From Mycobacterium parmense (GTDB taxonomy: Bacteria; Actinomycetota; Actinomycetes; Mycobacteriales; Mycobacteriaceae): a stretch of DNA of 64,000 nucleotides. Shown piece by piece: positions 1 to 8,707 of this stretch. The stretch covers positions 5,332,001 to 5,396,000 of the forward strand of contig NZ_AP022614.1 of the NCBI RefSeq assembly GCF_010730575.1, read 5' to 3'. The translations under genes were made by a program, and so were the position numbers. The stretch's first letter is position 1. Each line of letters opens with the position of its first letter. The notes under the pieces were generated by a model. That model made no database searches. It saw only the letters and a program-made list of their open reading frames with translations, and had not been told where the DNA came from.

Positions 1-1
1 G

Positions 2-658
2 CTGGCCCGCCTGTGGCAGCGGCTGACCGACGACGCGACGGCCCGCGCAGCGGTGATCACCGGTGCGGGCCGGGCATTCTCGGCCGGCGGCGACTTCTCC
101 TATCTCAAAGAGTTGTCGGCCGATGCCGACCTGCGTGCCAAGACCATCCGGGACGGGCGCGAGATCGTCCTGGGCATGGCGCGGTGCCGAATTCCCGTGG
201 TGGCCGCGGTCAACGGTCCGGCCGTCGGTTTGGGCTGCAGCCTGGTCGCGCTGAGCGACATCGTCTACATGGCCGAATCGGCTTACCTGGCGGACCCGCA
301 CGTGCAGGTCGGTCTGGTGGCCGCCGACGGGGGGCCGCTGACCTGGCCGTTGCACATCAGCCTGCTGCTGGCCAAGGAATTCGCGCTGACCGGAACGCGC
401 ATCAGCTCCGCGCGGGCCGCCGAACTCGGCCTGGCCAATCATGTGGTGGACGATCCCGTTGCCGAGGCGATCGCCTGTGCCAAAAAGATTTTGGAGCTGC
501 CGCAGCAGGCGGTCGAGAGCACCAAGCGGGTGCTCAACATCCACCTCGAACGCGCCGTGCTCGCCAGCCTGGACTACGCGCTGTCCGCCGAGAGCCAGTC
601 GTTTGTGACCGAGGACTTCCGCACGATCGTCACCAAGTTGGCCGCCGGCAAGAACTGA
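2..658 (+). CDS. Enoyl-CoA hydratase/isomerase family protein (5' end outside window)
   Basis: Crotonase-superfamily enzyme acting on acyl-CoA thioesters, probably a hydratase or isomerase in a beta-oxidation-type route. The frame is open from base 2, so only about 218 C-terminal residues are present; the family is usually about 260 aa. Both oxyanion-hole stretches are visible (AFSAGGDF and NGPAVGLGCSL). Where classical hydratases have the first catalytic Glu, this protein reads ADPHVQVGLVAADGG, with His. Hydration is therefore not assured and another crotonase reaction is possible. The next gene is convergent, so this one ends a transcription unit coming from the left. Confidence 0.9.
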   Translation: MARLWQRLTDDATARAAVITGAGRAFSAGGDFSYLKELSADADLRAKTIRDGREIVLGMARCRIPVVAAVNGPAVGLGCSLVALSDIVYMAESAYLADPHVQVGLVAADGGPLTWPLHISLLLAKEFALTGTRISSARAAELGLANHVVDDPVAEAIACAKKILELPQQAVESTKRVLNIHLERAVLASLDYALSAESQSFVTEDFRTIVTKLAAGKN

Positions 659-690
659 GGTGCGCGCGGCTTGGTCACGTCCGCGTGCGA

Positions 691-1554
691 TCAGTCGTTA
701 GCCCGCAGGAAGTCGCGCATCACCGCGTCGAATTTGGCCGGCTCCTCGATGAAGGGCATGTGCGCGCTGGACTCGAACAGCTCGAACCGGGAGCCCCTGA
801 TCCGGAGATGCATTTCACGCATGTGTTCGGGCACGCATTCGTCGAACCTGCCGGCGAGCACCAGCGTGGGCAACGTTATCTCGCTCAGCCGGTCGAACAC
901 GTCCCAGTGCCGGATGGTTCCGACGATGTGGAAGTCGCTGGGGCCGAACATCGTCTCGAAGATCTCGTTGCCCATGCTCGCGAACGCTTCCACCAGGTCT
1001 CGGGGCCAGGGACGCACGCGGCACAGATATGTCTCGTTCCACGTCCGGATCGCCGCCTGGTATTCCGCCGATCGGGTGGTGCCGGCGGCTTCGTGACGGT
1101 CGATCGCGGCTTGAGTCGCCGGGTCCAAATCCGCTTTCAGCCGGGCCACCATCTGCGCGAACTCCGGGATGGACGCGATGCTGTTGGAGATGACCAGGCT
1201 GGCGGCGCCGGGCGCCGCGTCGAGGGCATACTGCTGCGCCAGCATCCCGCCCCACGAGTTGCCGAAAAGGTGAAATCGGTTCAGGCCCAGCCCATCCACC
1301 ACGGCAGCCATCTCGGCTACCGAGCGTTGTATCGTCCACAGCGAGCGGTCGCCGGGGCGCTCGGAGTTCCCGCATCCGAGTTGGTCCCAGAAGACGACCT
1401 CGCGCTCGTCGGCCAGACGCTCCAGCGAGCGTAGGTAAACGTGCGGCAACCCCGGGCCCCCGTGAACGACGAGCAACGGAAGTCCGTGCCCGCCGCCGAC
1501 CCGTTTGAACCACACCTTCCCGCCCGGGACCGCGATCGAACCCTGAGTCGTCAC
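691..1554 (-). CDS. Alpha/beta hydrolase, prolyl aminopeptidase-like (S33)
   Basis: Cytoplasmic alpha/beta-hydrolase of 287 aa, GTG start. The N-terminal HGGPG (residues 31-35), which forms the oxyanion hole, is the hallmark of proline iminopeptidases. The nucleophile is Ser100 in GNSWGG, the acid is probably Asp in AGRFDECVP, and the base is His in SSAHMPFIEEP. The family removes N-terminal proline or hydrolyses small amides and esters. The catabolic setting favours a small-molecule ester or amide, but that is inference. The gene is transcribed away from a GAGAAT-type palindrome 100 bp upstream of its start. Confidence 0.88.
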   Translation of the reverse strand: MTTQGSIAVPGGKVWFKRVGGGHGLPLLVVHGGPGLPHVYLRSLERLADEREVVFWDQLGCGNSERPGDRSLWTIQRSVAEMAAVVDGLGLNRFHLFGNSWGGMLAQQYALDAAPGAASLVISNSIASIPEFAQMVARLKADLDPATQAAIDRHEAAGTTRSAEYQAAIRTWNETYLCRVRPWPRDLVEAFASMGNEIFETMFGPSDFHIVGTIRHWDVFDRLSEITLPTLVLAGRFDECVPEHMREMHLRIRGSRFELFESSAHMPFIEEPAKFDAVMRDFLRAND

Positions 1555-1653
1555 AGCCGTGCCTCCCAGCGATCTTGTGCCGTTTCGAGGGTGTCACACG
1601 GAAGTCCCGGCCGCGCGCCGCGTGGCGCAGAACCGGCCGCCTTGCAACTGACA

Positions 1654-1680
1654 CTCTCATCCTGAGAGAATAGTGTTCTC
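1654..1680. promoter_or_regulatory. Double palindrome of the GAGAAT family
   Basis: Two overlapping inverted repeats. CTCTCA-N3-TGAGAG (1654-1668) runs into GAGAAT-AGT-GTTCTC (1666-1680), one mismatch from the GAGAAT-N3-ATTCTC consensus found elsewhere in the window. The same doublet followed by TTGAA occurs at 30550-30574. The site lies between the divergent hydrolase and thiolase remnant. Probable TetR-type operator (inference). Confidence 0.55.
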
Positions 1681-1739
1681 TTGAAATGCGCGGTGGGCGT
1701 CCGAGCCGCGCGACGCACTCGCCGAACCGGAGAAGCCCC

Positions 1740-1952
1740 GTGCCCGAAGCCGTCATCGTGTCCGCCCTGCGCGCCCCCATCGGCACCGCCCGCAAGGGAA
1801 CGCTGGGCCATCCGGTGGCCGCGACGGGGGCAAGGATGCTGGTCACACTGGTGCACGAGTTGCGGCGCCGGGGCGGCGGGATCGGCGTTGCGGCCATGTG
1901 CACGGGCGGCGGGATGGGATCCGCCACGGTCATCGAGGTCGCGGCTCCCTAA
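1740..1952 (+). pseudogene. Thiolase remnant with an in-frame central deletion
   Basis: An open frame of 70 residues from GTG 1740. It begins like an acetyl-CoA acetyltransferase N-terminus ([19 protein letters not shown]) and jumps directly to a thiolase C-terminus: [11 protein letters not shown], the active-site His loop, then [17 protein letters not shown], the C-terminal Cys loop. Roughly 320 residues, including the nucleophilic Cys, are missing from a protein usually near 390 aa. The join keeps the frame, so a short peptide could still be made, but it cannot be a working thiolase. It stops 9 nt before the MeaB-like gene. The promoter-side palindrome at 1654-1680 appears intact. Confidence 0.8.
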
Positions 1953-1961
1953 CATGCAGAG

Positions 1962-2831
1962 ATGATCATCGCCGATCTGATCGCCGGTGCGCGCAACGGC
2001 TCCCAGCGCGCCGCGGGTCGGCTGTTGAGCCTTATCGAGGGCGAGCGGCGCGACGAGGTGCTCGCCGGCATCGAAGCCGTCCCGGTGCGCGTCATCGGCG
2101 TCACCGGGCCGCCGGGCGCGGGCAAGTCGACCACGATCGCCGCGCTGGTCGCGGCCTATCGCGAGCGCGGGTGCCGTGTCGCCGTGCTCGCCGTCGACCC
2201 GTCGTCGCCGTTCAGTGGCGGCGCGCTGCTGGGCGACCGGATCCGAATGTCGGCCCACATCAACGACTCCGACGTGCTGATCCGGTCAGTGGCGACCCGC
2301 GGTCATCTCGGGGGCCTGGCCGTCGCGGTTCCCGCGGCCATCCGGGTGCTGGGGGCCATCGGGTACCAGGTGATCCTGCTGGAAACGGTGGGGGTGGGTC
2401 AGTCGGAAATCGAAATCGCGGCAGTCGCGGACCCGACGATCGTGATCCTCAATCCCGGCGCGGGCGACGCGGTGCAGGCCGCGAAGGCCGGCGTGCTGGA
2501 AGTCGCCGACATCGTGGTGGTCAACAAGGCCGATCGCGACGGCGCCGACCAGACGGCGCGGGACCTGCGGGCCGAGACCAGCGCCCCGATCGTCATGCTC
2601 GTCGCCGCGCGGGCCGAGGGCATCGCCGACCTGGTGACCGTCATTGACGAACACCACCGTACCGACAGCCGGGCACGGCGGGTGGCCCGCGCGCGGGCGC
2701 AGATCCTGTCGCTCGCACAGACCCGGCTGCGCGCAAGGCCTGACCTCGACCGGCTGGCCGAGGCGGTCGTCGACGGCGACGACGACCCCTACAAGGCGGT
2801 GGAGCGCCTGTTGTCCCGTGACGCTGATTAG
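1962..2831 (+). CDS. MeaB/ArgK-type P-loop GTPase
   Basis: G3E-family GTPase related to MeaB, the chaperone that loads and protects adenosylcobalamin-dependent acyl-CoA mutases. It has 289 aa, a little short for the family (about 310-330). Seen: Walker A GPPGAGKS at 49-56, the switch-like ETVGVGQSE, and the base-recognition NKAD. ATG start. No mutase or cobalamin gene is present in this window, so its client is elsewhere or of another type. It probably shares a transcript with the thiolase remnant just upstream. The 3' end is convergent with a flavoprotein gene 7 nt away. Confidence 0.88.
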   Translation: MIIADLIAGARNGSQRAAGRLLSLIEGERRDEVLAGIEAVPVRVIGVTGPPGAGKSTTIAALVAAYRERGCRVAVLAVDPSSPFSGGALLGDRIRMSAHINDSDVLIRSVATRGHLGGLAVAVPAAIRVLGAIGYQVILLETVGVGQSEIEIAAVADPTIVILNPGAGDAVQAAKAGVLEVADIVVVNKADRDGADQTARDLRAETSAPIVMLVAARAEGIADLVTVIDEHHRTDSRARRVARARAQILSLAQTRLRARPDLDRLAEAVVDGDDDPYKAVERLLSRDAD

Positions 2832-2838
2832 GTTTGCG

Positions 2839-4455
2839 TTATTTGAGGTCGACGGATTTGCCCGTGGCCGCCGCATAGCCCGCGCGGTACCCGAAAACCA
2901 TTGCCGGGCCGATGGTTCCGCCCGCACCACCGTAGGCACGTCCCGTCGGGCCGCCCATCGCGTTGCCCGCGGCGAACAGGCCCGGTATGGGCTCGCCGTC
3001 GACGCGCAGGACCCGGCCGTCATGGTCGGTGCGCGGTCCGCCCTTGGTACCCATGGATCCGATGCAGACCGGCACGGCGTAGTAGGGCGCCGTGTCGATC
3101 GGGCCCAGCGTCTTGCCGGCCAGGGTGGTCGCGCTGTCGTCGCCCCAGTAGCCGTCGTACGCGCTGGATCCGCGCCCGAAATCGGGATCCGCGCCTGCGG
3201 CTACGTTCCGGTTCCACTGGTCGACGGTGCGGGTCAGGCCCCCGGCGTCGATGCCGGTCTTGGCGGCCAGTTCCGCGAGGTCCGCCGACTCACAGAACCA
3301 GTCCGGGACCTGCTGCCCGGGCGCGATGCCCAGGAATCCGTAGCGTTGCAGGTGAACTGAATCGAACACGATCCATCCTCGATCGTTGACGTAGCCGCCC
3401 CGCGGGTCGAGGTAGTGGAAGGCGCCGGCCATCGAGTTGTAATCGCAGGCCTCGTTGACGAAGCGGCGACCCGCCGAGTTGACGATGATGCTCCGCGGCC
3501 GCGTCCGTTCCAGGCGCACACTGCGGCTGCGCGGCCGCCCTTCGATGGTGTCGCCGGGGATCTGCACGATCGGCACCCACCAGGCCTCGCCCATGTTCGC
3601 CAGGTCGGCGCCCTGTGCCATCGCCATGCGCAGCCCGTCGCCGGTGTTGTTGGGCGGCGACACGGCACCGTGCATCGGGCCGCGCAGGAAGGCTTGGGCC
3701 AGAACCGGATCCCACTCGAAGCCGCCGGTGGCCAGGATCACGCCGTGCCGGGCGCGCACCCGCAGCGTCCGCTCGGTGAGTGCGATTCGGACTCCGGTGA
3801 TCTCGCCGCCTTCGGCGATGAGTTGATCGGCGCGTGCATTGGTGTGGGGCGCGACTCCCGCATCCAGCAATCCCTTGAGAAGCCCGGCGATCAGCGCGGT
3901 GCCGGCGACGCACAGGTGGCTGGTCTTCTGGTCGATCGCCGCGTGCAGGCGTGCCCTGGTCTCGGCGTCGAAGCCCACGTTGGACCAGTCGGCCGGGAAG
4001 GCGGTGATCCGGGTCGCCCACTCGCCCAGAGCGGTCAGGTCGAACGGGACGGGGCTCTGCGACCGGCCGCCGCCCGGCTGTCCGCCCGGCAGTTCCGGTT
4101 GATAGTCGGGGAAGCCGGTCGCGATCTCGAAACGCAGGCCGCTGTGCGCCTCGACGAAGTCGAGCATCGCCGGGCCGGTGCGCACGAACGTCTCGACCAG
4201 CGCGTCGTCCATCGAACCGTAGGACTGCGCGCGCAGATACCGCAACGCGTCGGCGAGCGTCAATTCCCCGTCGGGAGAACGGTTGTGGGCGGGGATCCAC
4301 GCGATGCCGCCCGACACCGCGGTGGTCCCGCCGACGGTCGCGCTCTTCTCGAAGACCTCCACCTCCGCCCCCGCGACGGCGGCGGTGAGCGCGGCGGTGA
4401 GGCCGGCGCCACCACTGCCCAGCACGACGACATCGACTTCCTGGTCCCAGGCCAT
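2839..4455 (-). CDS. FAD-dependent dehydrogenase, 3-ketosteroid Delta1-dehydrogenase-like
   Basis: Flavoprotein of 538 aa in the fumarate reductase/KstD superfamily. These enzymes desaturate a ring next to a keto group or act on related enones. The N-terminal Rossmann motif is GSGGAGLTAALTAA with the FAD-ribose acid in VEVFEKS. The C-terminal FAD block includes TKGGPRTDHDGRVLR and GRAYGGAGGTIGPAM, which closely follow the KstD signature, including its conserved Tyr. It has no signal peptide. It is followed 14 nt downstream in coordinates by the IclR gene, which is transcribed in the same direction and so precedes it in the operon. It is a distant paralogue of the product of 8704-10431. Its ring substrate is unknown. 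Confidence 0.88.
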   Translation of the reverse strand: MAWDQEVDVVVLGSGGAGLTAALTAAVAGAEVEVFEKSATVGGTTAVSGGIAWIPAHNRSPDGELTLADALRYLRAQSYGSMDDALVETFVRTGPAMLDFVEAHSGLRFEIATGFPDYQPELPGGQPGGGRSQSPVPFDLTALGEWATRITAFPADWSNVGFDAETRARLHAAIDQKTSHLCVAGTALIAGLLKGLLDAGVAPHTNARADQLIAEGGEITGVRIALTERTLRVRARHGVILATGGFEWDPVLAQAFLRGPMHGAVSPPNNTGDGLRMAMAQGADLANMGEAWWVPIVQIPGDTIEGRPRSRSVRLERTRPRSIIVNSAGRRFVNEACDYNSMAGAFHYLDPRGGYVNDRGWIVFDSVHLQRYGFLGIAPGQQVPDWFCESADLAELAAKTGIDAGGLTRTVDQWNRNVAAGADPDFGRGSSAYDGYWGDDSATTLAGKTLGPIDTAPYYAVPVCIGSMGTKGGPRTDHDGRVLRVDGEPIPGLFAAGNAMGGPTGRAYGGAGGTIGPAMVFGYRAGYAAATGKSVDLK

Positions 4456-4469
4456 GGGCTGTTATCCCT

Positions 4470-5147
4470 TCAACTCAACAGGGCGGACAACTGCTGCGCG
4501 GCCTTGACCACCGCGTCCTTGCCGCGCATCACGACGTCTTCCCGGTGGGAGATGAGGTTGATGCAGGTGGGCGGCGACGGCGCCGGGCGGCGGACCGCGA
4601 CGGCCAGCCCGTAGGTGTTCGGTTCGATCTCCCCGTAGGTCGTCACCCAACCACGCTCGCGGGTGCGTGCCACCAGATCGCGTTCCCCCGGGCGCGGGGG
4701 CATGCTCGCCAGCAGGGCGATTCCGGCCGCGCCGCGGTTCAGCGGATACCGGCTGCCCTCGTGAAAGGAGAGTTGGTAGGCGACGTGGCTGGGCACGATG
4801 ACAGCCACCGCCACCTGCTGGTCGCCCTCGGCGACGAGCAGCGACACGGTGATCCCGAGCTCGTCGGCCAGCGCGCGCAATGTCGGCAGGCTGAGTTGGC
4901 GCACGTTGCGGTCGAAGGACGCGCCGAGCACGGCGAGGCCTGCCGCCGGCCGGTATCGGCCGTCCTCACCCTTGGCCACCAGACGGAACTCCGCGAGCGT
5001 GGACAGCAGCCGGTAGGCGATCGTGCGGTGCACGCCGACTTTGTCGGCAAGCTGAGCGACGGTGAGCCCGCTGCGGGAATCCGCCACCATTTGCAGCGCG
5101 GTCAGCCCCCTGGCCAGGGTCTGCGAACCTGTCCCCGTACCCGTCAC
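4470..5147 (-). CDS. IclR-family transcriptional regulator
   Basis: DNA-binding regulator of 225 aa. The N-terminal winged helix (about residues 7-65) contains LTVAQLADKVGVHRTIAYRL as the helix-turn-helix, followed by a ligand-binding domain. The family typically controls aromatic-acid catabolic genes and is often divergent from its targets. Here it is divergent from the meta-cleavage operon starting at 5276, with three GTGC/GCAC half-sites in the 128 bp between them. It probably controls that operon, itself and the KstD-like gene behind it. The effector is unknown, perhaps an aromatic or ring-cleavage intermediate. Confidence 0.9.
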   Translation of the reverse strand: MTGTGTGSQTLARGLTALQMVADSRSGLTVAQLADKVGVHRTIAYRLLSTLAEFRLVAKGEDGRYRPAAGLAVLGASFDRNVRQLSLPTLRALADELGITVSLLVAEGDQQVAVAVIVPSHVAYQLSFHEGSRYPLNRGAAGIALLASMPPRPGERDLVARTRERGWVTTYGEIEPNTYGLAVAVRRPAPSPPTCINLISHREDVVMRGKDAVVKAAQQLSALLS

Positions 5148-5191
5148 AGCCTTGACAGACCTTCGGGCGAGAGCGAAGCTCTATATATAAC

Positions 5192-5217
5192 GCACACCAC
5201 TGTGCGATATTAGCACA
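5192..5217. promoter_or_regulatory. Candidate IclR operator with three half-sites
   Basis: Alternating half-sites GCACA (5192-5196), TGTGC (5201-5205) and GCACA (5213-5217) form two overlapping inverted repeats, spaced 4 and 7 nt, next to a TATATA stretch at 5183-5188. The site lies between the IclR gene and its divergent neighbour, as expected for an autoregulated bidirectional operator. Confidence 0.5.
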
Positions 5218-5275
5218 CCAAGTAGGCCCAAAACGAGAACATCATTTCCGGCGAGGCCGGAGCCAGAGAGGGACC

Positions 5276-6139
5276 GTGGCGGAGTTCGAAAGCATATGGA
5301 GCGACCTGCAGGGCGTGGCGTTTTCGCAGGGCTACCTCGATGCCGGGGGAGTGCGGACCCGCTACCTGCGCGCCGGCGACCCGGGCAAGCCGGTGCTGAT
5401 GTTCCTGCACGGGTCCGGCGGCCACGCTGAGGCCTACGTGCGCAATCTCGCCGCGCACGCGGACCACTTCTGGACGTGGTCGATCGACATGCTGGGACAC
5501 GGCTACACCGACAAGCCGGGTCATCCGCTGGAGGTCGGTCACTACGTCGAGCACCTGATGGCGGTGCTGGGAACCATCGGCGTGGAACGCGCGTGCGTCA
5601 GCGGCGAATCACTGGGGGGATGGGTGGCGGCCCGCGCCGCGGTCGACCATCCGGACGTGGTCGAGCGGCTGGTCCTCAACACCGCCGGCGGCTCACAGGC
5701 CGATCCCGTTGTGATGCAACGAATTATCACGCTATCCATGGCTGCCGCCGAGGATCCGGCGTGGGAAACCGTGCAGGCGAGGATCAAATGGCTGATGGCC
5801 GACAAGTCCAAGGACTACGACGACCTCGTCGCCAGCCGTCAACGCGTCTACCGCCAACCGGGATTCGCCAACGCCATGCGCGACATCATGGCGTTGCAGG
5901 ATCCCGAGATCCGGGCGCGCAACATCCTCGGTCCGGCCGAATACGGTGCGATCACCGCGCCGACGCTGGTGTTGTGGACCAGTGACGACCCGACCGCCGA
6001 TGTGACCGAGGGCCGTCGGATGGCGTCGATGATCCCGGGTGCCCGCTTCGAGGTGATGTCCGGCTGCGGCCACTGGCCGCAGTACGAAGACGCCAAGACC
6101 TTCAATCGCCTCCACCTCGACTTCCTGTTGGGGCGGTGA
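5276..6139 (+). CDS. Alpha/beta hydrolase, meta-cleavage product (C-C bond) hydrolase type
   Basis: Hydrolase of 287 aa, GTG start behind AGAGAGGG. It shows the oxyanion-hole HGSGGH (45-50), nucleophile Ser112 in SGESLGGW, acid Asp in [10 protein letters not shown] and base His in GCGHWPQYE. This layout is typical of MhpC/BphD/HsaD enzymes that split the vinylogous diketone made by extradiol dioxygenases. The extradiol dioxygenase two genes downstream and the adjoining hydroxylase make this role likely. First gene of the rightward operon, overlapping the next gene by 1-4 nt. Confidence 0.88.
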   Translation: MAEFESIWSDLQGVAFSQGYLDAGGVRTRYLRAGDPGKPVLMFLHGSGGHAEAYVRNLAAHADHFWTWSIDMLGHGYTDKPGHPLEVGHYVEHLMAVLGTIGVERACVSGESLGGWVAARAAVDHPDVVERLVLNTAGGSQADPVVMQRIITLSMAAAEDPAWETVQARIKWLMADKSKDYDDLVASRQRVYRQPGFANAMRDIMALQDPEIRARNILGPAEYGAITAPTLVLWTSDDPTADVTEGRRMASMIPGARFEVMSGCGHWPQYEDAKTFNRLHLDFLLGR

Positions 6140-7842
6140 TGGTCGGCGTGGGGCACGACGTGGATTTCGACGTCTGCGTCATCGGCGCGGGTCCGGTTGG
6201 CCTGACTCTGGCCAATATCCTTGGCCTGCAGGATGTCCGGACGCTGGTTGTCGACGAGCGGGACAGCCTCATCGACTACCCGCGCGGCGTCGGCCTCGAC
6301 GACGAGGCGCTGCGCACCTTCCAGTCCATCGGGCTGGTCGACCGCGTCCTGCCGCACACCGTGCCCAACCAGATTCTGCGATTCGTCGACGGCAGGCGCC
6401 GCTTGCTGGCCGAAATGGCCCCTCCCGACGCGTGTTTCGGGTGGCCGAAGCGCAACGGGTTCGTGCAGCCCCTCGTCGATGCCGAGCTGCTCGCCGGGCT
6501 GGACAGGTTCGCGCACGTCGAGGTGCGCTGGGGGCGCCCGATGACGGGGTGCCGGTCGAACGCCGACGCGGTGACGGTCGAGTTGGGTGGCGACGGGGAC
6601 GCGTCGGCCGTGCGCGCTTCCTACGTCGTCGGTTGTGACGGGGGTCGCAGCACCACCCGGCGCATGATGGGCGTGTCCTTCGACGGGACGACCTCGTCGA
6701 CGCGCTGGCTGGTGGTCGACGTCGCCAACGATCCGCTCGGCCACCCGAACAGCGAGGTCGGTGCGGACCCCGAGCGCCCGTACGCCTCGATCTCGATCGC
6801 GCACGGAATCCGCCGTTTCGAGTTCATGATTCACGCGAACGAAACCGACGAGCAGGCCGAGGATCCGGAGTTCCTGACGCGCATGCTGGCGCGCATGGTT
6901 CCGCACCCCGACCGGGTCGACGTGATCCGGCGGCGGGTGTATACGCATCACTCGCGGATCGCCGGAGCGTTCCGCAGCGGTCGGCTGCTGCTGGCGGGGG
7001 ACGCTGCCCACCTGATGCCGGTATGGCAGGGGCAGGGATACAACAGCGGCATCCGGGATGCGGCCAACCTGGGCTGGAAGCTTGCGGCGGTGGTCAACGG
7101 CCAGGCCGGCGATGAGTTGCTGGACACCTACGACATCGAGCGCCGCAAGCACGCGCGCGCCATGATCGACCTGTCCACCATGGTCGGTCGCGTCATCTCG
7201 CCGACGAACCGCCGGGTGGCCGGCGCGCGCGACCTGCTCGTGCGCTCGGCGTCGATCGTGCCATCGCTCAAGAAGTACGTGCTCGAGATGCGGTTCAAGC
7301 CGATGCCGCGCTACGACCAGGGGGCGGTGGTGCGCTCCGGGCCGGGCCTGGCCGCGTCGACGGTGGGTACGCTGTTCATCCAGCCCCGGGTCGATACCCG
7401 CTCCGTGGAGAATGTGCTGCTCGACGACGTCCTGGGCGATTGGTTCGCGGTGTTGTGCTGGAACAACAACCCGCGCAAGATCCTCGGCGACGCCGCGTTC
7501 GAGAGCTGGAAGGCGCTGGGCGCCCGGTTCGCCGCCCTCCGCCCGGTGACGCAGCTGCGCTGGACCGGGCACGACGACCCCGACGTCGTGGTGGTCGGCG
7601 ATCGCGGCGGTGACCTGAAGTCCTGGTTCGACACCCATCAGGAATCGGTGCTGTTCCTGCGCCCGGACCGGTGCATCGCGGGTGCCTGCATCGCGCAGCG
7701 AGCGCCGGAACTGAGCAGGGCGCTCCTCGATGCACTCGCCCTGCGGCCGGGAGGAGGTGATCGACGAAGTGACACTGGCTCTATGTTGTATGTCGCACAG
7801 CCCGCTCCTGAATCTTCCGGGGCCGTCGCGGGACCTGCTTGA
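6139..7842 (+). CDS. FAD-dependent aromatic hydroxylase, MhpA-like
   Basis: Class A flavoprotein monooxygenase of about 567 aa. Such enzymes use NAD(P)H and O2 to hydroxylate a phenol ring ortho to the OH, preparing it for ring cleavage. Seen: N-terminal GxGxxG in [15 protein letters not shown], the DG motif [13 protein letters not shown], the GD motif [20 protein letters not shown], and a long thioredoxin-like C-terminal region as in MhpA. ATG 6139 overlaps the previous stop; GTG 6136 is an alternative. The 3' end overlaps the dioxygenase gene by about 74 nt, indicating translational coupling. Confidence 0.9.
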   Translation: MVGVGHDVDFDVCVIGAGPVGLTLANILGLQDVRTLVVDERDSLIDYPRGVGLDDEALRTFQSIGLVDRVLPHTVPNQILRFVDGRRRLLAEMAPPDACFGWPKRNGFVQPLVDAELLAGLDRFAHVEVRWGRPMTGCRSNADAVTVELGGDGDASAVRASYVVGCDGGRSTTRRMMGVSFDGTTSSTRWLVVDVANDPLGHPNSEVGADPERPYASISIAHGIRRFEFMIHANETDEQAEDPEFLTRMLARMVPHPDRVDVIRRRVYTHHSRIAGAFRSGRLLLAGDAAHLMPVWQGQGYNSGIRDAANLGWKLAAVVNGQAGDELLDTYDIERRKHARAMIDLSTMVGRVISPTNRRVAGARDLLVRSASIVPSLKKYVLEMRFKPMPRYDQGAVVRSGPGLAASTVGTLFIQPRVDTRSVENVLLDDVLGDWFAVLCWNNNPRKILGDAAFESWKALGARFAALRPVTQLRWTGHDDPDVVVVGDRGGDLKSWFDTHQESVLFLRPDRCIAGACIAQRAPELSRALLDALALRPGGGDRRSDTGSMLYVAQPAPESSGAVAGPA

Positions 7843-8707
7843 CGACATCGAAGGCGCGATCGCCCAGGCGCGGCTCTTCGTCGAGGATTACGACCCCGAC
7901 CTGGTCGTCATCTTCTCTCCGGATCACTACAACGGGTTCTTCTACAGGGTGATGCCGCCGTTCTGTATCGGGTTGAGCGCCAGTGGCGTCGGCGACTACG
8001 GCACCCATGCCGGTCCGTTGGACGTTCCGAAAGACCTTGCGGCCGACTGTGCGGACGCGATCCTGGACGCGGGGGTCGACGTCGCGGTGTCGGCGAGCAT
8101 GGAGGTGGATCACGGCACCGTCCAGCCCCTGGAGAAGCTTTTCGGCGACGCCACCTCGCGCCCGGTCATACCGATTTTCGTCAACGCCGTCGGTGTGCCG
8201 CTGGGGCCGTTGCGCCGCTGCCGGGCGCTGGGAGGCGCGGTCGGCCGGCACCTGGCCCACCTGGACAAGCGGGTGCTGCTGGTGGGATCCGGTGGGCTCT
8301 CACACAGTCCGCCGCTGCCCGCGCTGGCGACCGCCCCGCCGGCGGTGCTCGAGCGGATCGTGCACGGCCGGCCGATGACGACCGAGCAACGGCAGGCGCG
8401 CCAGGCGGCCGTGATCGAGGCGGCCCGCAGCTTCGCCGCGGGCGAGAGCGGACTGCAACCGCTCAACCCGGCGTGGGACCACCACTTCCTGGAGATCCTC
8501 GACCGTGGGTCGCTGGACGAGCTCGACCGGTGGTCGAACTCGTTCGTCATCCACGAGGGCGGCGGCTCGGCGCAGGAAATCCGCACGTGGATAGCGGCTT
8601 TCGGTGCGCTGGATGCCGCGGGCAGCTACCGGACCACCGTTCGATATTACAAGCCGGCCGCCGAATTGATCGCCGGTTTCGCGATCAGAACGGCGGTCCT
8701 GACGTGA
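7769..8707 (+). CDS. Class III extradiol ring-cleavage dioxygenase, MhpB-like
   Basis: Non-haem Fe(II) dioxygenase (LigB superfamily) that opens a catechol ring next to one hydroxyl. I start it at GTG 7769 behind GAGGAGG, giving 312 aa starting [14 protein letters not shown]. That matches the length and start of MhpB (about 314 aa), whereas the frame open from 7730 would add an atypical N-terminus. Conserved histidine stretches are [26 protein letters not shown] and [10 protein letters not shown]. With the upstream hydroxylase and C-C hydrolase it makes a three-step hydroxylate/cleave/hydrolyse module. It overlaps the next gene by 4 nt. Confidence 0.9.
   Translation: MTLALCCMSHSPLLNLPGPSRDLLDDIEGAIAQARLFVEDYDPDLVVIFSPDHYNGFFYRVMPPFCIGLSASGVGDYGTHAGPLDVPKDLAADCADAILDAGVDVAVSASMEVDHGTVQPLEKLFGDATSRPVIPIFVNAVGVPLGPLRRCRALGGAVGRHLAHLDKRVLLVGSGGLSHSPPLPALATAPPAVLERIVHGRPMTTEQRQARQAAVIEAARSFAAGESGLQPLNPAWDHHFLEILDRGSLDELDRWSNSFVIHEGGGSAQEIRTWIAAFGALDAAGSYRTTVRYYKPAAELIAGFAIRTAVLT

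Noticed and set aside
13..1434. 473-aa open frame on the plus strand at the window start
   Set aside because: Out of frame with the crotonase and then antisense to the hydrolase; composition is Arg/Gly-rich without motifs.
5235..5249. GAGAACATCATTTCC as another GAGAAT-family site
   Set aside because: Three mismatches, and it lies in the IclR-controlled promoter; chance similarity is as likely.
5848..7848. 666-aa open frame on the minus strand
   Set aside because: It is fully antisense to the C-C hydrolase and MhpA-like genes, which have intact family motifs. Its translation is Arg/His/Gly-rich low-complexity, typical of shadow frames in high-GC DNA.
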